Of a stretch of 64,000 nucleotides of DNA, positions 25,286 through 34,601 are shown one piece after another. The position numbers and the translations under genes are program-made. The notes under the pieces were generated by a model that was not told the DNA's origin, searched no databases, and saw only the letters and a list, made by a program, of their open reading frames with translations. The stretch comes from Hyphomicrobiales bacterium. GTDB lineage: Bacteria; Pseudomonadota; Alphaproteobacteria; Rhizobiales; Methyloligellaceae. The stretch lies in NCBI GenBank assembly GCA_021775525.1, contig JAJFHQ010000004.1, positions 20,018 to 84,017 on the forward strand. Direction: 5' to 3'. The number at the start of each line of letters is the position of its first letter. Within the stretch, counting starts at the first letter, position 1.

Positions 25286-26479
25286 TCATCCCTCGATATT
25301 TTTCTGGTAGAGCCAATCGAGTTTTTTCAGAACAGATCGAGGTGAGCTGCGACGCATCACGAAATTGCGCGCCAATCGTAATACGCCGCTCATATGATAG
25401 ATGTTGCCCATCTTGCGAGACTCATAAGCGGTACGGGCGGTGCGCTTGATACGCGCAGTCTCGAAATGGCGAAAGGCACTCCAAGGGTCATCGTCATGCT
25501 CTGCCAATACTCTGGCCAGTACAAATGCGTCCTCGATTGCCATGGCACCGCCTTGAGCGAGAAACGGCAGCATGGGATGAGCGGCATCTCCGAGTAATGT
25601 TACGGAGCCTTGTGTCCAGGTGCGAAGCGGGGGCAGGTGGAACAGCGACCATTTGCGCCAAGTCGTACCGTAATTCACGAAATTCTCAATGCGTTTGTCC
25701 CACTTTGCGAAAGCAGGCAGTAGTAATTTTGGGTCGGCCTCCTGAGCCCAACCTTCGCTTCTCCCGCCCCAGCGTTCATCAACAACGGCAACCAAGTTAA
25801 TTTTTTTACCACCGAGTACCGGGTAGTGCACAAGGTGGACATTACTGGAGAGCCAGACACCTGTCCTGGGGCCTTGCAATTCTGCCGGCAAATGATCGGG
25901 GTCCACCAATGTGCGCCACGCGGTTTTTCCTGCGAAGCTGAGAACGGCCCCACGGTCGATTTGCTGCCTGAGGGTTGACCAAAGCCCGTCGGCGGCTATG
26001 AGTGCGCGCCCCTTCATGTCACCCGTCATCGTCTTGAGCATGAGCTTATCTGGAAACTGCTCATAGGATCTGGCCTCGCATTCCAGAGCGATTTTGATGC
26101 CGGGCTTTTTTTTTGCTGTATTGAGCAGGGCTTGATGCAGGTCCGCGCGGTGTACCAGAAGAAATGGTCCGCCATAGCGTTGTTCTGCAATTTTTCCAAA
26201 CTGAACCCTCGTCAGAAGTTCCCCGGTCAAACCATCGCCGATGAGGATTTCTTCGCAGACAACAGAATTTGGTAGCAGGCGCTCGAGAACACCCCATTCT
26301 TTCAAAATTCGCGTGGCATTGGGTCCGAGCTGAATTCCCGCGCCCTCGGTTGAAAAGGTGCTTGAGCGTTCCAGTACGTGACTTGAGATGCCGTGATTGG
26401 CGAGTGAAATTGCTGCTGAGAGTCCGCCAATGCCACCTCCGGCAATGAGGATCCGATCATCAGTGAGACTGTCAGCCAT
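25286..26479 (-). CDS. FAD-dependent aromatic-ring monooxygenase (salicylate hydroxylase-like)
   Basis: 397 residues of the PHBH-type flavoprotein group. Seen: the N-terminal FAD motif AGGGIGGLSAAISLANHG (11-28), the middle LIAADGLWSTLR segment (DG motif) and the C-terminal GDAAHPMLPFLAQGG segment that binds the flavin ribityl chain. Related enzymes hydroxylate salicylate, 3-hydroxybenzoate or 6-hydroxynicotinate; the substrate cannot be set from sequence. It follows the CHCC zinc-finger gene after 9 bp on the same strand, though a functional link is unlikely. Confidence 0.88.
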   Translation of the reverse strand: MADSLTDDRILIAGGGIGGLSAAISLANHGISSHVLERSSTFSTEGAGIQLGPNATRILKEWGVLERLLPNSVVCEEILIGDGLTGELLTRVQFGKIAEQRYGGPFLLVHRADLHQALLNTAKKKPGIKIALECEARSYEQFPDKLMLKTMTGDMKGRALIAADGLWSTLRQQIDRGAVLSFAGKTAWRTLVDPDHLPAELQGPRTGVWLSSNVHLVHYPVLGGKKINLVAVVDERWGGRSEGWAQEADPKLLLPAFAKWDKRIENFVNYGTTWRKWSLFHLPPLRTWTQGSVTLLGDAAHPMLPFLAQGGAMAIEDAFVLARVLAEHDDDPWSAFRHFETARIKRTARTAYESRKMGNIYHMSGVLRLARNFVMRRSSPRSVLKKLDWLYQKNIEG

Positions 26480-26488
26480 CCGGCCTGG

Positions 26489-26731
26489 TCAGGATGTTGA
26501 GCTGGCGTGGCAGCCTGGCGGGTCTGTTTCGCCAGGCGAGAGCGTATCATCGTGCTCGTAAATCGTAGAACAGTACGGGCAGATGATTTCCTTCTCACTC
26601 CCCATATCGAGAAATATATGAGGATGATCGTGGGGCGGGCTTGCGCCCATGCATTGAAACTCGCCGGTGCCAATACGAATCCGGGCAACGCCGGTATCAT
26701 TTAAGAAGTGGGGTACAGTGGGGGTAGCCAT
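26489..26731 (-). CDS. CHCC zinc-finger protein (NDUFS6-like)
   Basis: 80 residues from ATG 26731. Zinc ligands: Cys in EFQCMG, His in the HDHPHIFLD segment, and CPYC. This family is the bacterial relative of the complex I accessory subunit NDUFS6, and alphaproteobacteria carry it beside unrelated genes. A GG-rich ribosome site (CGAGGCGGCCCA) precedes the ATG. Confidence 0.9.
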   Translation of the reverse strand: MATPTVPHFLNDTGVARIRIGTGEFQCMGASPPHDHPHIFLDMGSEKEIICPYCSTIYEHDDTLSPGETDPPGCHASSTS

Positions 26732-26846
26732 TGGGCCGCCTCGATTCTCTTTATCGTCCCGATGTGCGCGCGAGCATACTGATTGCACCGCTCAAAAGAT
26801 AGTTGTAAGCGCACTGCAGATGCAGCCAAAAGAGACAGAAAGTCAC

Positions 26847-27599
26847 ATGCAGACATTTGAATCAGACGGCGTGAAAATCGCCTTTATCGACGAAGGCGAG
26901 GGAGATCCGATCCTGTTGATCCACGGCTTTGCCTCGAACATCATGATCAACTGGGTAGACACGGGCTGGGTCCGAACATTGATGCAGGCTGGCCGCCGCG
27001 TCATCGCCATCGATAATCGCGGCCATGGCAAGAGCGAGAAGCTGTACGATCAGGCGAAATACGCGGCACCGATAATGGCGGGGGATGCTGGGCGTCTGTT
27101 GGAGCATCTGGGAATCCCTCATGCCGACGTGATGGGGTATTCCATGGGTGCGCGTATCACTGCCTTTTTGACCATGAGTCAGCCGGAAAAGGTGCGCAGC
27201 GCGATATTTGCTGGCCTTGGCATCAACATGGTGCGCGGTGTCGGAGGCTCAGGTCCAATTGCTACGGCGCTCGAAGCACCTACGATCGATGACGTGATGA
27301 ACGAAACCGCGCGCACGTTCAGACTGTTTGCCGAGACGACGGGCAGTGATTTGCTGGCATTGGCAGCGTGCATCCGCGCGTCTCGAGACAAGATCACGGC
27401 GGAGAACCTCGGCAAGATCAATACGCCGGTGCTAGTGGCTGTTGGCACAAAAGATGTGATAGGCGGCTCGGCGCACGATCTAGCTGATTTGATTCCCGCC
27501 GCTGAAGCGCTTGAGATTGAAGGCCGTGACCATATGAAGGCTGTCGGCGACAGGAGTTACAAGGAAGGCGTTATGTCTTTTTTAGAAAAACGGCCCTGA
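26847..27599 (+). CDS. Alpha/beta hydrolase
   Basis: 250 residues. Oxyanion segment LLIHGFASN, nucleophile elbow GYSMGAR (Ser near residue 98), Asp in VGTKDVIGG and the final catalytic His in GRDHMKAVG. The layout is that of small esterases or C-C hydrolases; substrate unknown. No export signal. Starts at 26820 or 26847 are both possible; the shorter form fits the family better. It converges with the enoyl-CoA hydratase-family gene, 4 bp between stops. Confidence 0.85.
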   Translation: MQTFESDGVKIAFIDEGEGDPILLIHGFASNIMINWVDTGWVRTLMQAGRRVIAIDNRGHGKSEKLYDQAKYAAPIMAGDAGRLLEHLGIPHADVMGYSMGARITAFLTMSQPEKVRSAIFAGLGINMVRGVGGSGPIATALEAPTIDDVMNETARTFRLFAETTGSDLLALAACIRASRDKITAENLGKINTPVLVAVGTKDVIGGSAHDLADLIPAAEALEIEGRDHMKAVGDRSYKEGVMSFLEKRP

Positions 27600-27603
27600 A
27601 GTT

Positions 27604-28407
27604 TTATTTTCCGCGAAATACGGGCTTTCGTTTTTCCGTGAAAGCCATACGGCCTTCGGCATAGTCTTCGCTCTCGAAACAATCATCAACGAGCTTGTCG
27701 AGTGCGTCCATATCGGGATTCTCTGGAGCGCGTAAAAACTCGTCGATACAACGCTTTGCAGCGATCAGGGAAAGTGGTGCATTATCAGCAATCATGCCCG
27801 CGAGAGCGCGGGTTTCCTCTTCCAGCCGGTCTGCCGTGCAGAGCCTGGAAATCATTCCCATGCTCAGCGCTTCTTCATCGCTGAAACGACGGCCTGTAAA
27901 GAGAATTTCCTTGGCTTGCGAGGCACTGAGGGCAGAAAGCAGAGGGCGGATCCATCGCGGATTGTACCCGATACCAAGCTTGGCGGCGGGAATAGAGAAT
28001 GTTGCGCCTTCTGCCGCCATTCGCAGATCACAACACAGAGCCAGTTCCAGTCCGCCGCCCATGCAGTAGCCCTTGATCATGGCGATGGTGGGTTTGGAAC
28101 AGTTCATAACCGCACCAAAGGCGGCATGATTGAGCTCATCGTATGTTTTCGAGGCTTCACCGGTGCGGGCCGTTCCGAATTCGGAAATGTCGGCTCCGGC
28201 GCTAAAAGCCCTGTCGTCCGCGCCGCGCAGCATCACGACACGAACAGAAGCGTCTGCTTCCGCTTGCTCAAAAATGCCGGGAAGAGCACCCCACATTGCC
28301 GTGTTCAGAGCATTCATTCGAGATGGATTATCAAAGGTTATCCAAAATATTGCACCATCCAGCTCAGTTCGAATATGGCCACCTGACTTGTGATTGGGTT
28401 CGCTCAT
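27604..28407 (-). CDS. Crotonase (enoyl-CoA hydratase/isomerase) family protein
   Basis: 267 residues. Crotonase fold with the oxyanion-hole segments FSAGADISEFG and GYCMGGGLELALCCD. The Glu in GGGLELAL is one of the two catalytic acids of enoyl-CoA hydratase, but at the second position (usually PE in the FG.PE.. segment) it reads FSIPAAKLG, so that Glu is missing. The reaction may be isomerisation or hydrolysis instead of hydration. ATG 28407 is preferred over 28452. Confidence 0.85.
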   Translation of the reverse strand: MSEPNHKSGGHIRTELDGAIFWITFDNPSRMNALNTAMWGALPGIFEQAEADASVRVVMLRGADDRAFSAGADISEFGTARTGEASKTYDELNHAAFGAVMNCSKPTIAMIKGYCMGGGLELALCCDLRMAAEGATFSIPAAKLGIGYNPRWIRPLLSALSASQAKEILFTGRRFSDEEALSMGMISRLCTADRLEEETRALAGMIADNAPLSLIAAKRCIDEFLRAPENPDMDALDKLVDDCFESEDYAEGRMAFTEKRKPVFRGK

Positions 28408-28594
28408 CTCTATGTCTTTGTATTGGTGATGTGTCGCGCGAAGCGGTATCACGTTTGCACCTGATCGTGGCAGTAAAATTTCATTCTGTTTGCGTCATAA
28501 CGTTGACATGAGCACAGTTGACATTCTTTCTATTGTGCAAGACACGGACGTTCCGCCTGTCGCGACGAACAGCATTGGTAACCAGGAGTTCAAA

Positions 28595-29431
28595 ATGGCG
28601 CAGGGCCACTCAAACGCATCCCCCGACATCAAGACCTGTGATCCGGCATGGATACGCCTCCGCGAGGAAGCCGAAGAACTCTGTTCAAAAGAACCGGTTC
28701 TGGCCAGTTTCGTCTATTCTACTGTCCTTAACCAGGACTCGTTTGAACAGGCCATGGCCCACCGCCTGGCGCAACGGCTGTCACATACCGAAATTGAGGC
28801 TGGTCGTCTCTATAAGGCGTTTGAAGAGCTTGTGGCCAAGGAGCCCGGACTTACTGAGTCTTTTCGCGCCGATCTGGCGGCAGTTTTTGACCGGGATCCA
28901 GCCTGCAACCGCCTGATTGAGCCGCTTTTGTATTTCAAGGGGTTCCATGCCTTGCAAACCCATCGTTTTGCGCACCAGCTCTGGAATGATGGCCGGCCAG
29001 ACTTTGCCTATTACCTGCAAAGCCAGTCCTCGCGCATTTTCAGCGTTGATATCCATCCGGCGGCAAAAATTGGCCGGGGTATCATGATCGACCATGCGAC
29101 AGGCGTTGTGATCGGAGAGACGGCCACGGTTGGCGATGACGCGTCTATACTGCATGGCGTGACGCTGGGCGGCAGCGGCAAATCGGCCGATGATCGGCAT
29201 CCCAAGATCGGCCGTGGTGTCATGATCGGGGCTGGGGCGAAGATACTTGGTAATATCAATGTGGGCGATTGTGCCCGGGTGGCCGCGGGTAGCGTCGTTC
29301 TGAAGGATGTACCGAAGATGATGACTGTCGCTGGAGTTCCAGCCAAGGTGGTTGGCCAAGCCGGGTGTCCTGAGCCTGCGCGTTCCATGAACCAGCTTTT
29401 GGAAGAGACATCTGATACAGCTCAGGAATAG
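28595..29431 (+). CDS. cysE: Serine O-acetyltransferase
   Basis: First step of cysteine synthesis: serine plus acetyl-CoA to O-acetylserine. 278 residues. N-terminal helical SATase domain, then the left-handed beta-helix with catalytic histidines in IDHATG and DRHPKIG, ending with VAGVPAKVVG and a short tail. GGAG lies 8 bp before ATG 28595, so I prefer it over ATG 28508 or TTG 28490, which would add a 29- to 35-residue tail. It should make the carbon skeleton that takes up sulfide. Confidence 0.95.
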   Translation: MAQGHSNASPDIKTCDPAWIRLREEAEELCSKEPVLASFVYSTVLNQDSFEQAMAHRLAQRLSHTEIEAGRLYKAFEELVAKEPGLTESFRADLAAVFDRDPACNRLIEPLLYFKGFHALQTHRFAHQLWNDGRPDFAYYLQSQSSRIFSVDIHPAAKIGRGIMIDHATGVVIGETATVGDDASILHGVTLGGSGKSADDRHPKIGRGVMIGAGAKILGNINVGDCARVAAGSVVLKDVPKMMTVAGVPAKVVGQAGCPEPARSMNQLLEETSDTAQE

Positions 29432-29493
29432 TGCTGTTGCATTTGACGGCTGAATCCCCCATTCAAGGTTGAAATCCTTTTGAGGAGGTTATT

Positions 29494-29706
29494 GTGAATC
29501 GCGAAGAAATCGTGCGTCTGGAATCATACCTGCGCAAACTGTTCAGATTGGACACAATTGAGGTGCGTCAGCGCCCAAACAAGGATGATTCAGCAGAAGT
29601 TTATGTCGGTGACGAATTTATAGGCGTCATGTTCCGCGACGACGACGAGGGGGAATTGTCATACCAGTTCCAGATGGCGATCCTCGATTTTGATTTGCAG
29701 GACTAA
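29494..29706 (+). CDS. DUF3126 family protein
   Basis: 70 residues, GTG start behind GAGGAGG. Single DUF3126 domain, as in many alphaproteobacteria: ESYLRKLF, VYVGDEFIGVMFRDDDEGELSYQFQMAILDFDL. Function unknown; conserved small cytoplasmic protein. It follows cysE by 62 bp. Confidence 0.9.
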   Translation: MNREEIVRLESYLRKLFRLDTIEVRQRPNKDDSAEVYVGDEFIGVMFRDDDEGELSYQFQMAILDFDLQD

Positions 29707-29838
29707 ACCGGCTTCCAACCATCCGGAGTGTGTCCCAGCACAGTTCAGGCATTAACCTTTTGATAAGATTTCCCATGCGGGCCAGGGCCTGCATGCGGCA
29801 CTGTGGCCGCGCGCCGGAATGGCGGCGCGGGAGGCCGC

Positions 29839-30162
29839 ATGTCCGAGTATCTGTTCTATATCTATGTCACGGCTATCGGTTTCTGCGCCGCTGGCCTGTG
29901 TACCAGCGCCTGGAAACTGGTGACGGGGCGCCCCCTGAAATTCGGACTGCAAGTGGATCAGACCGGACAGGCGATCCTGGGCGTATTTGCCCGCGTGCTC
30001 GCCGGCCCGGTGATCGTCATGCGCAATGCCATTAAAGGCGCAGTAATCGAGGGGCGTGCGCCGTTCTGGCTGGCGCTTTCAACTTTTATTTCGACGATTT
30101 GGAGTTTTTTCTCCGGTGTTGCCCTTCTGGAAATGATGTTCCGTATCCAGACACTGATCTGA
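29839..30162 (+). CDS. Small membrane protein (DUF6949-like)
   Basis: 107 residues with two clear hydrophobic stretches (about 4-24 and 73-97) and a charged middle with VQVDQTGQAILGVFARVLAGP. The family occurs in Hyphomicrobiales; function unknown. ATG 29839 lies after GGGAGG. Assignment to DUF6949 is from memory and less sure than the coding call. Confidence 0.75.
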   Translation: MSEYLFYIYVTAIGFCAAGLCTSAWKLVTGRPLKFGLQVDQTGQAILGVFARVLAGPVIVMRNAIKGAVIEGRAPFWLALSTFISTIWSFFSGVALLEMMFRIQTLI

Positions 30163-30252
30163 TCCCTCTTCCACGTTTCATCCCAAAGCTTGTCTATTCA
30201 ATTGCATCCGCTCGTGTAAAAGTGCCGCGCGACTGACGGCAAGGAGCGCGGG

Positions 30253-30786
30253 ATGACCCTCTATACAATTGATGGCATACGGGTGGAGCTTCCCCCACAA
30301 GGACACTACTGGGTGGCGCCAAACGCCATCCTTATCGGCAAGGTCAAGATGGGGAATCATGCCAGTGTGTGGTTCAATGCAGTGGTGCGCGGTGACAATG
30401 ACCTGATTGAAATAGGCACGCGTACAAATATCCAGGACGGCTGCATCCTGCATACCGATAAAGGGTTCCCGATGATAATCGGGGAGGGGTGCACCGTTGG
30501 ACATCTGGCCATGCTGCATGGGTGCACCATTGGTCCCAACACGCTGATCGGTATAGGTGCCACTGTCCTGAACGGATCCCGCATCGGCAAGAACTGCATT
30601 ATAGGCGCCCATTCGTTGATACCGGAGGGAAAGGAAATTCCCGATAACTCTCTGGTCATGGGCTCGCCTGGCCGTGTCGTGCGTGATGTAAGCGAGGAAG
30701 ATGCCGAGCATTTGAAAACGCTTGCCCAGCACTATGTCGATAACAGTGCACGATATAACGCCGGATTTGCCCCCCAAGACGTTTGA
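30253..30786 (+). CDS. Gamma-class carbonic anhydrase family protein
   Basis: 177 residues, left-handed beta-helix with hexapeptide turns. The three metal histidines of gamma carbonic anhydrases can be placed in ILHTD, VGHLAML and MLHG. Segment [10 protein letters not shown] contains the family Arg/Asp/Gln environment. Related YrdA/CaiE proteins often lack measured activity. The gene lies 10 bp after GAGCGCGGG. Confidence 0.88.
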   Translation: MTLYTIDGIRVELPPQGHYWVAPNAILIGKVKMGNHASVWFNAVVRGDNDLIEIGTRTNIQDGCILHTDKGFPMIIGEGCTVGHLAMLHGCTIGPNTLIGIGATVLNGSRIGKNCIIGAHSLIPEGKEIPDNSLVMGSPGRVVRDVSEEDAEHLKTLAQHYVDNSARYNAGFAPQDV

Positions 30787-30815
30787 TTGGAGAGGCAATT
30801 TTAATCCAAAAAAAT

Positions 30816-30841
30816 GAGCCGGCGTCGGGGAACGCCGGCTC
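30816..30841 (-). terminator. Rho-independent terminator for the cysteine-peptidase gene
   Basis: GAGCCGGCG pairs with CGCCGGCTC (9 bp, 8-nt loop) and is followed on the minus strand by A and seven T. It lies 59 bp past the stop of the gene at 30900-31568. On the plus strand no U-tract follows. Confidence 0.8.
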
Positions 30842-30899
30842 AAAGGTAGGCCCGGTGGTCGGGGATGGGGGGATGAGTCCCGGGCCTGTGGGTAAGCGT

Positions 30900-31568
30900 C
30901 TATTCTTCTGTGGGCGCCTGGATCGGATTGGTGCGTGTTACAGCCGTCCGTTCAATCTGCCTCTGGCCAGGTCGCGTCAGGGACACCCAGACCCTCGGAT
31001 CACGGTCGGATTGCCGCTTCACGAAGGTGTAGGGAGAGTCATTCCAAGTCATGATTTTCGAATGCTTGTTATCGAGCAGATATTCACCCTTTGAAGTGCG
31101 TGCCGTCAGGATGGCGTGCCCTTCGTTGTTTTCGTCCCGCACGACAGTGATGAGGAGTGAACTTGCCGGCCAACCGCGTTCAATGAGCAAACGTTGTTTC
31201 AGCAAAACATAATCTTCGCAGTCGCCTTTGCCCGCTGGATAGGTCCAGTGCTCGATGCGGCCATAGAGCTTCATGTCCGAGACAGGCCGGATCATGCGAT
31301 TGACAAGATCATTGACCGTGCGCAAATCAGCCTTGCGCTTCAGTGTCAATTTCATCTTGACGCGTTTAGGACCGCTTCGCTCGCATTCAGCCGGGTTCTG
31401 CTGGCAGAAACCGACATGTCCGATTGGTGGAAGTGAACGCCCGTAAATGCGCATAAAGGGCGAACTTGCATTCTGCCCTACCGTCAATGCAGCATTTTCT
31501 GCGTTGGCGGCTGTTGCCACAACCATTCCCAAGGCGAGAAGAGCTGCTCCAAGAATATTCCGTTTCAT
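30900..31568 (-). CDS. Transglutaminase-like cysteine peptidase (BTLCP family)
   Basis: 222 residues, signal peptide (cleavage after residues AANA). Catalytic triad visible in order: Cys in GDCEDYVLLK, His in EGHAIL, Asp in YLLDN. BTLCP proteins of Hyphomicrobiales and others act in the periplasm; some (LapG) cleave adhesins under cyclic-di-GMP control. No LapD or adhesin gene is adjacent, so that role is open. Two PilZ proteins in the window show cyclic-di-GMP signalling exists in this cell. Confidence 0.9.
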   Translation of the reverse strand: MKRNILGAALLALGMVVATAANAENAALTVGQNASSPFMRIYGRSLPPIGHVGFCQQNPAECERSGPKRVKMKLTLKRKADLRTVNDLVNRMIRPVSDMKLYGRIEHWTYPAGKGDCEDYVLLKQRLLIERGWPASSLLITVVRDENNEGHAILTARTSKGEYLLDNKHSKIMTWNDSPYTFVKRQSDRDPRVWVSLTRPGQRQIERTAVTRTNPIQAPTEE

Positions 31569-31922
31569 TTGTAACCCCCCGTTTCGTTTGTGAGGGGGAA
31601 TATCCCATAGAGGATTTGAGATACTTGTAATAACCAAGTATAGTTTCGATATGTATTTCAGTATTATTAGTATAAAATTTGTAGATAAGTTTAGATAATC
31701 TATTTTGTCTAAAATTTTATCGAATAAATATCTTCAGCCAACACTCTACATGTGGCGGAATAAATCCCGGATTAGTGGGAAAAATGACCCTTGGAAGGCG
31801 TATGTGGCGCCTTAACGCACGATGCGGTTGCAACGCCGGAAGCAATGGAATTGATGTAAATAGAGTACTGGGAGATATCTTGAACCGGCCTCAAAAAAAA
31901 TGGCAGCAGGTGTGAAAAAAGT
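31569..31922. other. AT-rich intergenic region
   Basis: No credible ORF. The stretch 31630-31740 is strongly AT-rich and may hold the promoter of the cysteine-peptidase gene. No palindrome or repeat stands out. Confidence 0.5.
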
Positions 31923-32618
31923 TCAACCGAACTGGCGTTCAAGGGTATCCGGATCCTGAATTTCAAGGAATTCGATGCTGATACCGTGATCTTTGTGGCG
32001 CACAACACGTCCTGGTGTCAGGCCCAGCGTTATCAACTCTCCCACCTCCGGTCTGGGGTCTACAGACACGGCAGCTCCCCCCAGGGAGACGTCTATCATC
32101 TGGCACTCATACGAGTCGCCATTGACCGTAGTCAGCTTGATTGCTGTCTTTTTTGGGATGATGCGGTCGTGCTGCCGATCTTCAATCATCGATAAACGGT
32201 CTTTGTTTATCAGCCATGTGAGTTGATTTGCGATTTTCTCCCGCTGGTAGAGGGAGGCACTCATTTGCAGTGCAAATCCGTCCGGGTTCTCGCGTACGAC
32301 GGTGCCTTCGATGCGCCCCAGCGTATCGAGATAAATCACGATCCGTTCGCCCTTTTCACCGGTGATCGGTGCGCGAACTGCCAAGCCGCCAGCCGAAACA
32401 TTGACGATCTGGCACGGATATTCCTGCTTGTTCTCCCTCATGAAGCGGCCAAGCAAGGGAACATTCACGCGTTGAAACCGGCGTCTCTCCCTCGGGGACC
32501 TGGCCGAATCCGGCTCCGTGTTGGGTGTGTGGCGCATTGGTGCGCGTTTGCCTCTTTGCAGGGCAATCGGTTGCCCTTGGCTATTGGGCATCATTCCTGG
32601 AATTTCAGCTGCACTCAT
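31923..32618 (-). CDS. Double PilZ-domain protein
   Basis: 231 residues with two PilZ domains in tandem. The first begins at ERRRFQRVNVPLLGRFM and carries NVSAGGLAV; the second begins at RQHDRIIPKKTAIKLTT and carries DVSLGGAAV. Each pair fits the RxxxR ... D/NxSxxG ligand motif, so both may bind cyclic-di-GMP. No catalytic domain is fused. The output target is unknown. Confidence 0.92.
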   Translation of the reverse strand: MSAAEIPGMMPNSQGQPIALQRGKRAPMRHTPNTEPDSARSPRERRRFQRVNVPLLGRFMRENKQEYPCQIVNVSAGGLAVRAPITGEKGERIVIYLDTLGRIEGTVVRENPDGFALQMSASLYQREKIANQLTWLINKDRLSMIEDRQHDRIIPKKTAIKLTTVNGDSYECQMIDVSLGGAAVSVDPRPEVGELITLGLTPGRVVRHKDHGISIEFLEIQDPDTLERQFG

Positions 32619-32761
32619 GGCTGACCGCTTCGCGGGACAAGCCCCGCATTTGAGTGGATGCTATGTGATTTGCGGTTAATGAAACTCTAAACAGCCTGAG
32701 GCCGGCGCAGGGCAACACCGACCTTTAGCATCACAGCGATGAGTATCTGGTTTATCAAAAG

Positions 32762-33382
32762 CTAGTCGGAGCGCCGTGAAAGGCCACCTTCCAGCACCCG
32801 GAAACGCCGGCGGACATCACCCGGTAATGTGGCGTGGGCTTCCGCCAGAACAGCAGGTTGCTCCGCCACTTCTGGTGGGGTTGAACGGATTTCAGGCCAG
32901 ATGAGGTCAAATGACATGAGTTTAAATTGACGCAACTCCAGCGTGCCCGTCCAGTAAGGCCGGGTGATTGCGCTGAGGCTGCCGAGCATCCTGTTGACGG
33001 TCTCACCTGTATGAACAAGCGGGAGAACAAGCATCTCGAATACCGCATGCTCCCTGTCGGCATTGGAGCATTCAAATTCGATCAAGGCACCGGCCCCGTC
33101 CTTTGCGACATTGTGGAGGAGGTTGTGAACCGCTTCCTTGTCATCGCCGCTCCAGTAATCGAGCAGATTATTACCGCGTAATTCATGTCCCAGAGAGGTG
33201 CAAATCCGGGTGCCGGCGAGGCGGAACCTGTAGGTTGATATATCGGGACATTCGAGAATGAAGATGTCGGGAAGGACATCGGCAAGGTTTACAGGCTCGA
33301 TCTCAAACCGGTTCGGCGCGAAACGGCCGTCCCTCACGGAATTCCAATACTCGAAGAGTTCGTTGCTCGACTTGTGCTTCAT
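32762..33382 (-). CDS. PAS-domain protein (PAS_5-like)
   Basis: 206 residues, no membrane segment. The N-terminal two thirds fit the alphaproteobacterial PAS_5 group: LFEYWNSVRDGRFAPNR, LPDIFILE, YRFRLAGTRICTSLG and GNNLLDYW. The last 40 residues are a variable tail. No kinase, cyclase or DNA-binding domain is attached, so it may be a single-domain sensor or adaptor. ATG 33382 follows AGAGG. Confidence 0.85.
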   Translation of the reverse strand: MKHKSSNELFEYWNSVRDGRFAPNRFEIEPVNLADVLPDIFILECPDISTYRFRLAGTRICTSLGHELRGNNLLDYWSGDDKEAVHNLLHNVAKDGAGALIEFECSNADREHAVFEMLVLPLVHTGETVNRMLGSLSAITRPYWTGTLELRQFKLMSFDLIWPEIRSTPPEVAEQPAVLAEAHATLPGDVRRRFRVLEGGLSRRSD

Positions 33383-33638
33383 GCCACATGCCTCTGATTG
33401 ACGCTTGTTACCATTTGAGCATCGCTGGTCTGGTTGAAGCCGGTTCAGTCCCGTTCTGAGACACATGGCCCGCCAGTGCGGTGCTTGGACAAATGGTTCA
33501 GCAGGTCTCATGCCAATTTAGAGAAAAGGCGGGTGGGCAAAGTGAAAAGGCCGGTGACAAGGTTAACAGCGCAAGCTTGTGGTCATGGCTGAGGCCGGAT
33601 ATGGCAGAAGGGACAAACTTGAACGGGGACGTTTGGCG

Positions 33639-34355
33639 ATGAATGGCAGGCAGCCGGTATTCAATATTCCTACAAGCGTAGTGCTGGCGGCCCTCGCGCT
33701 GGTGGTTCTGCACGTGGTGCGCATTGCATTGCCGCCGGAGATTGGCCAATCGATGCTGCTGGCATTGGCCTTCATTCCGGCCCGGTATTCCGGACAGGTG
33801 CCAGATATTCCAGGTGGCGAATGGAGCAGTGTCACCAGCTTTATCACATACATGTTTGTGCATGGCGATGTGACTCATCTGGCAATCAACACGATCTGGA
33901 TGCTCGCGTTTGGCAGTGCGGTCGCCAAGCGGATTGGCGGCATTCGTTTCTTGATGTTCTCGGCTCTATGCGGCATTTCCGGCGTGCTGGTCCATCTCGC
34001 CGTGCATTTTGGCGAATTGATACCTGTTGTTGGGGCATCCGCCGCCATATCCGGGCATATGGCGGGTGCCATACGTTTCATGTTCGGTGCCAGCCGCTCA
34101 ATCATGCCATTACCGGAAAATCTTGAACTGGTGCCACTTGCTGGAATAATGGAAACGCTCACCAATGGCAGGTTTCTGATATTCTTGGGGGTTTGGGCGG
34201 CGCTCAATCTGCTTTTCGGGCTTGGAGGATTTCAGATGGATGGCTCAAATACAGGGATTGCCTGGGAGGCGCATATCGGTGGTTTTCTATGCGGTTTGTT
34301 TGTTTTTGGCGCTTTTGATCGAGGCGCGAAAAAAGGTGCTAATCAAACATTTTAG
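33639..34355 (+). CDS. Rhomboid family intramembrane serine protease
   Basis: 238 residues with about six membrane segments. Catalytic Ser134 in GASAAISG and His212 in EAHIGGFLCG form the dyad; His75, His80 and Asn84 in FVHGDVTHLAINT complete the family core. The usual GASG reads GASA here. Likely cleaves membrane proteins; substrates unknown. ATG 33639 is preferred over 33585. Confidence 0.9.
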   Translation: MNGRQPVFNIPTSVVLAALALVVLHVVRIALPPEIGQSMLLALAFIPARYSGQVPDIPGGEWSSVTSFITYMFVHGDVTHLAINTIWMLAFGSAVAKRIGGIRFLMFSALCGISGVLVHLAVHFGELIPVVGASAAISGHMAGAIRFMFGASRSIMPLPENLELVPLAGIMETLTNGRFLIFLGVWAALNLLFGLGGFQMDGSNTGIAWEAHIGGFLCGLFVFGAFDRGAKKGANQTF

Positions 34356-34601
34356 GCATTGTCGATGAACGTTCCTATTTAACACTGAGCCTTGAATCCT
34401 GTTGCGTCCGGCCCTGTGTCGCTACATCATGACATTTATATGTATGCACCGATGAGTCTGAACAGGCTCGTTGTGCTGCAGACAACGATTGGGTGCGCGG
34501 CATTTGGGAGCGCTCACCATGCCTCTCCCGGTATAGCGCGCGGCCCGTGAGACGCTGTCATGGCCGGGTCTGCCCGTTGTGGACCAGAGAGGAGAACACA
34601 T

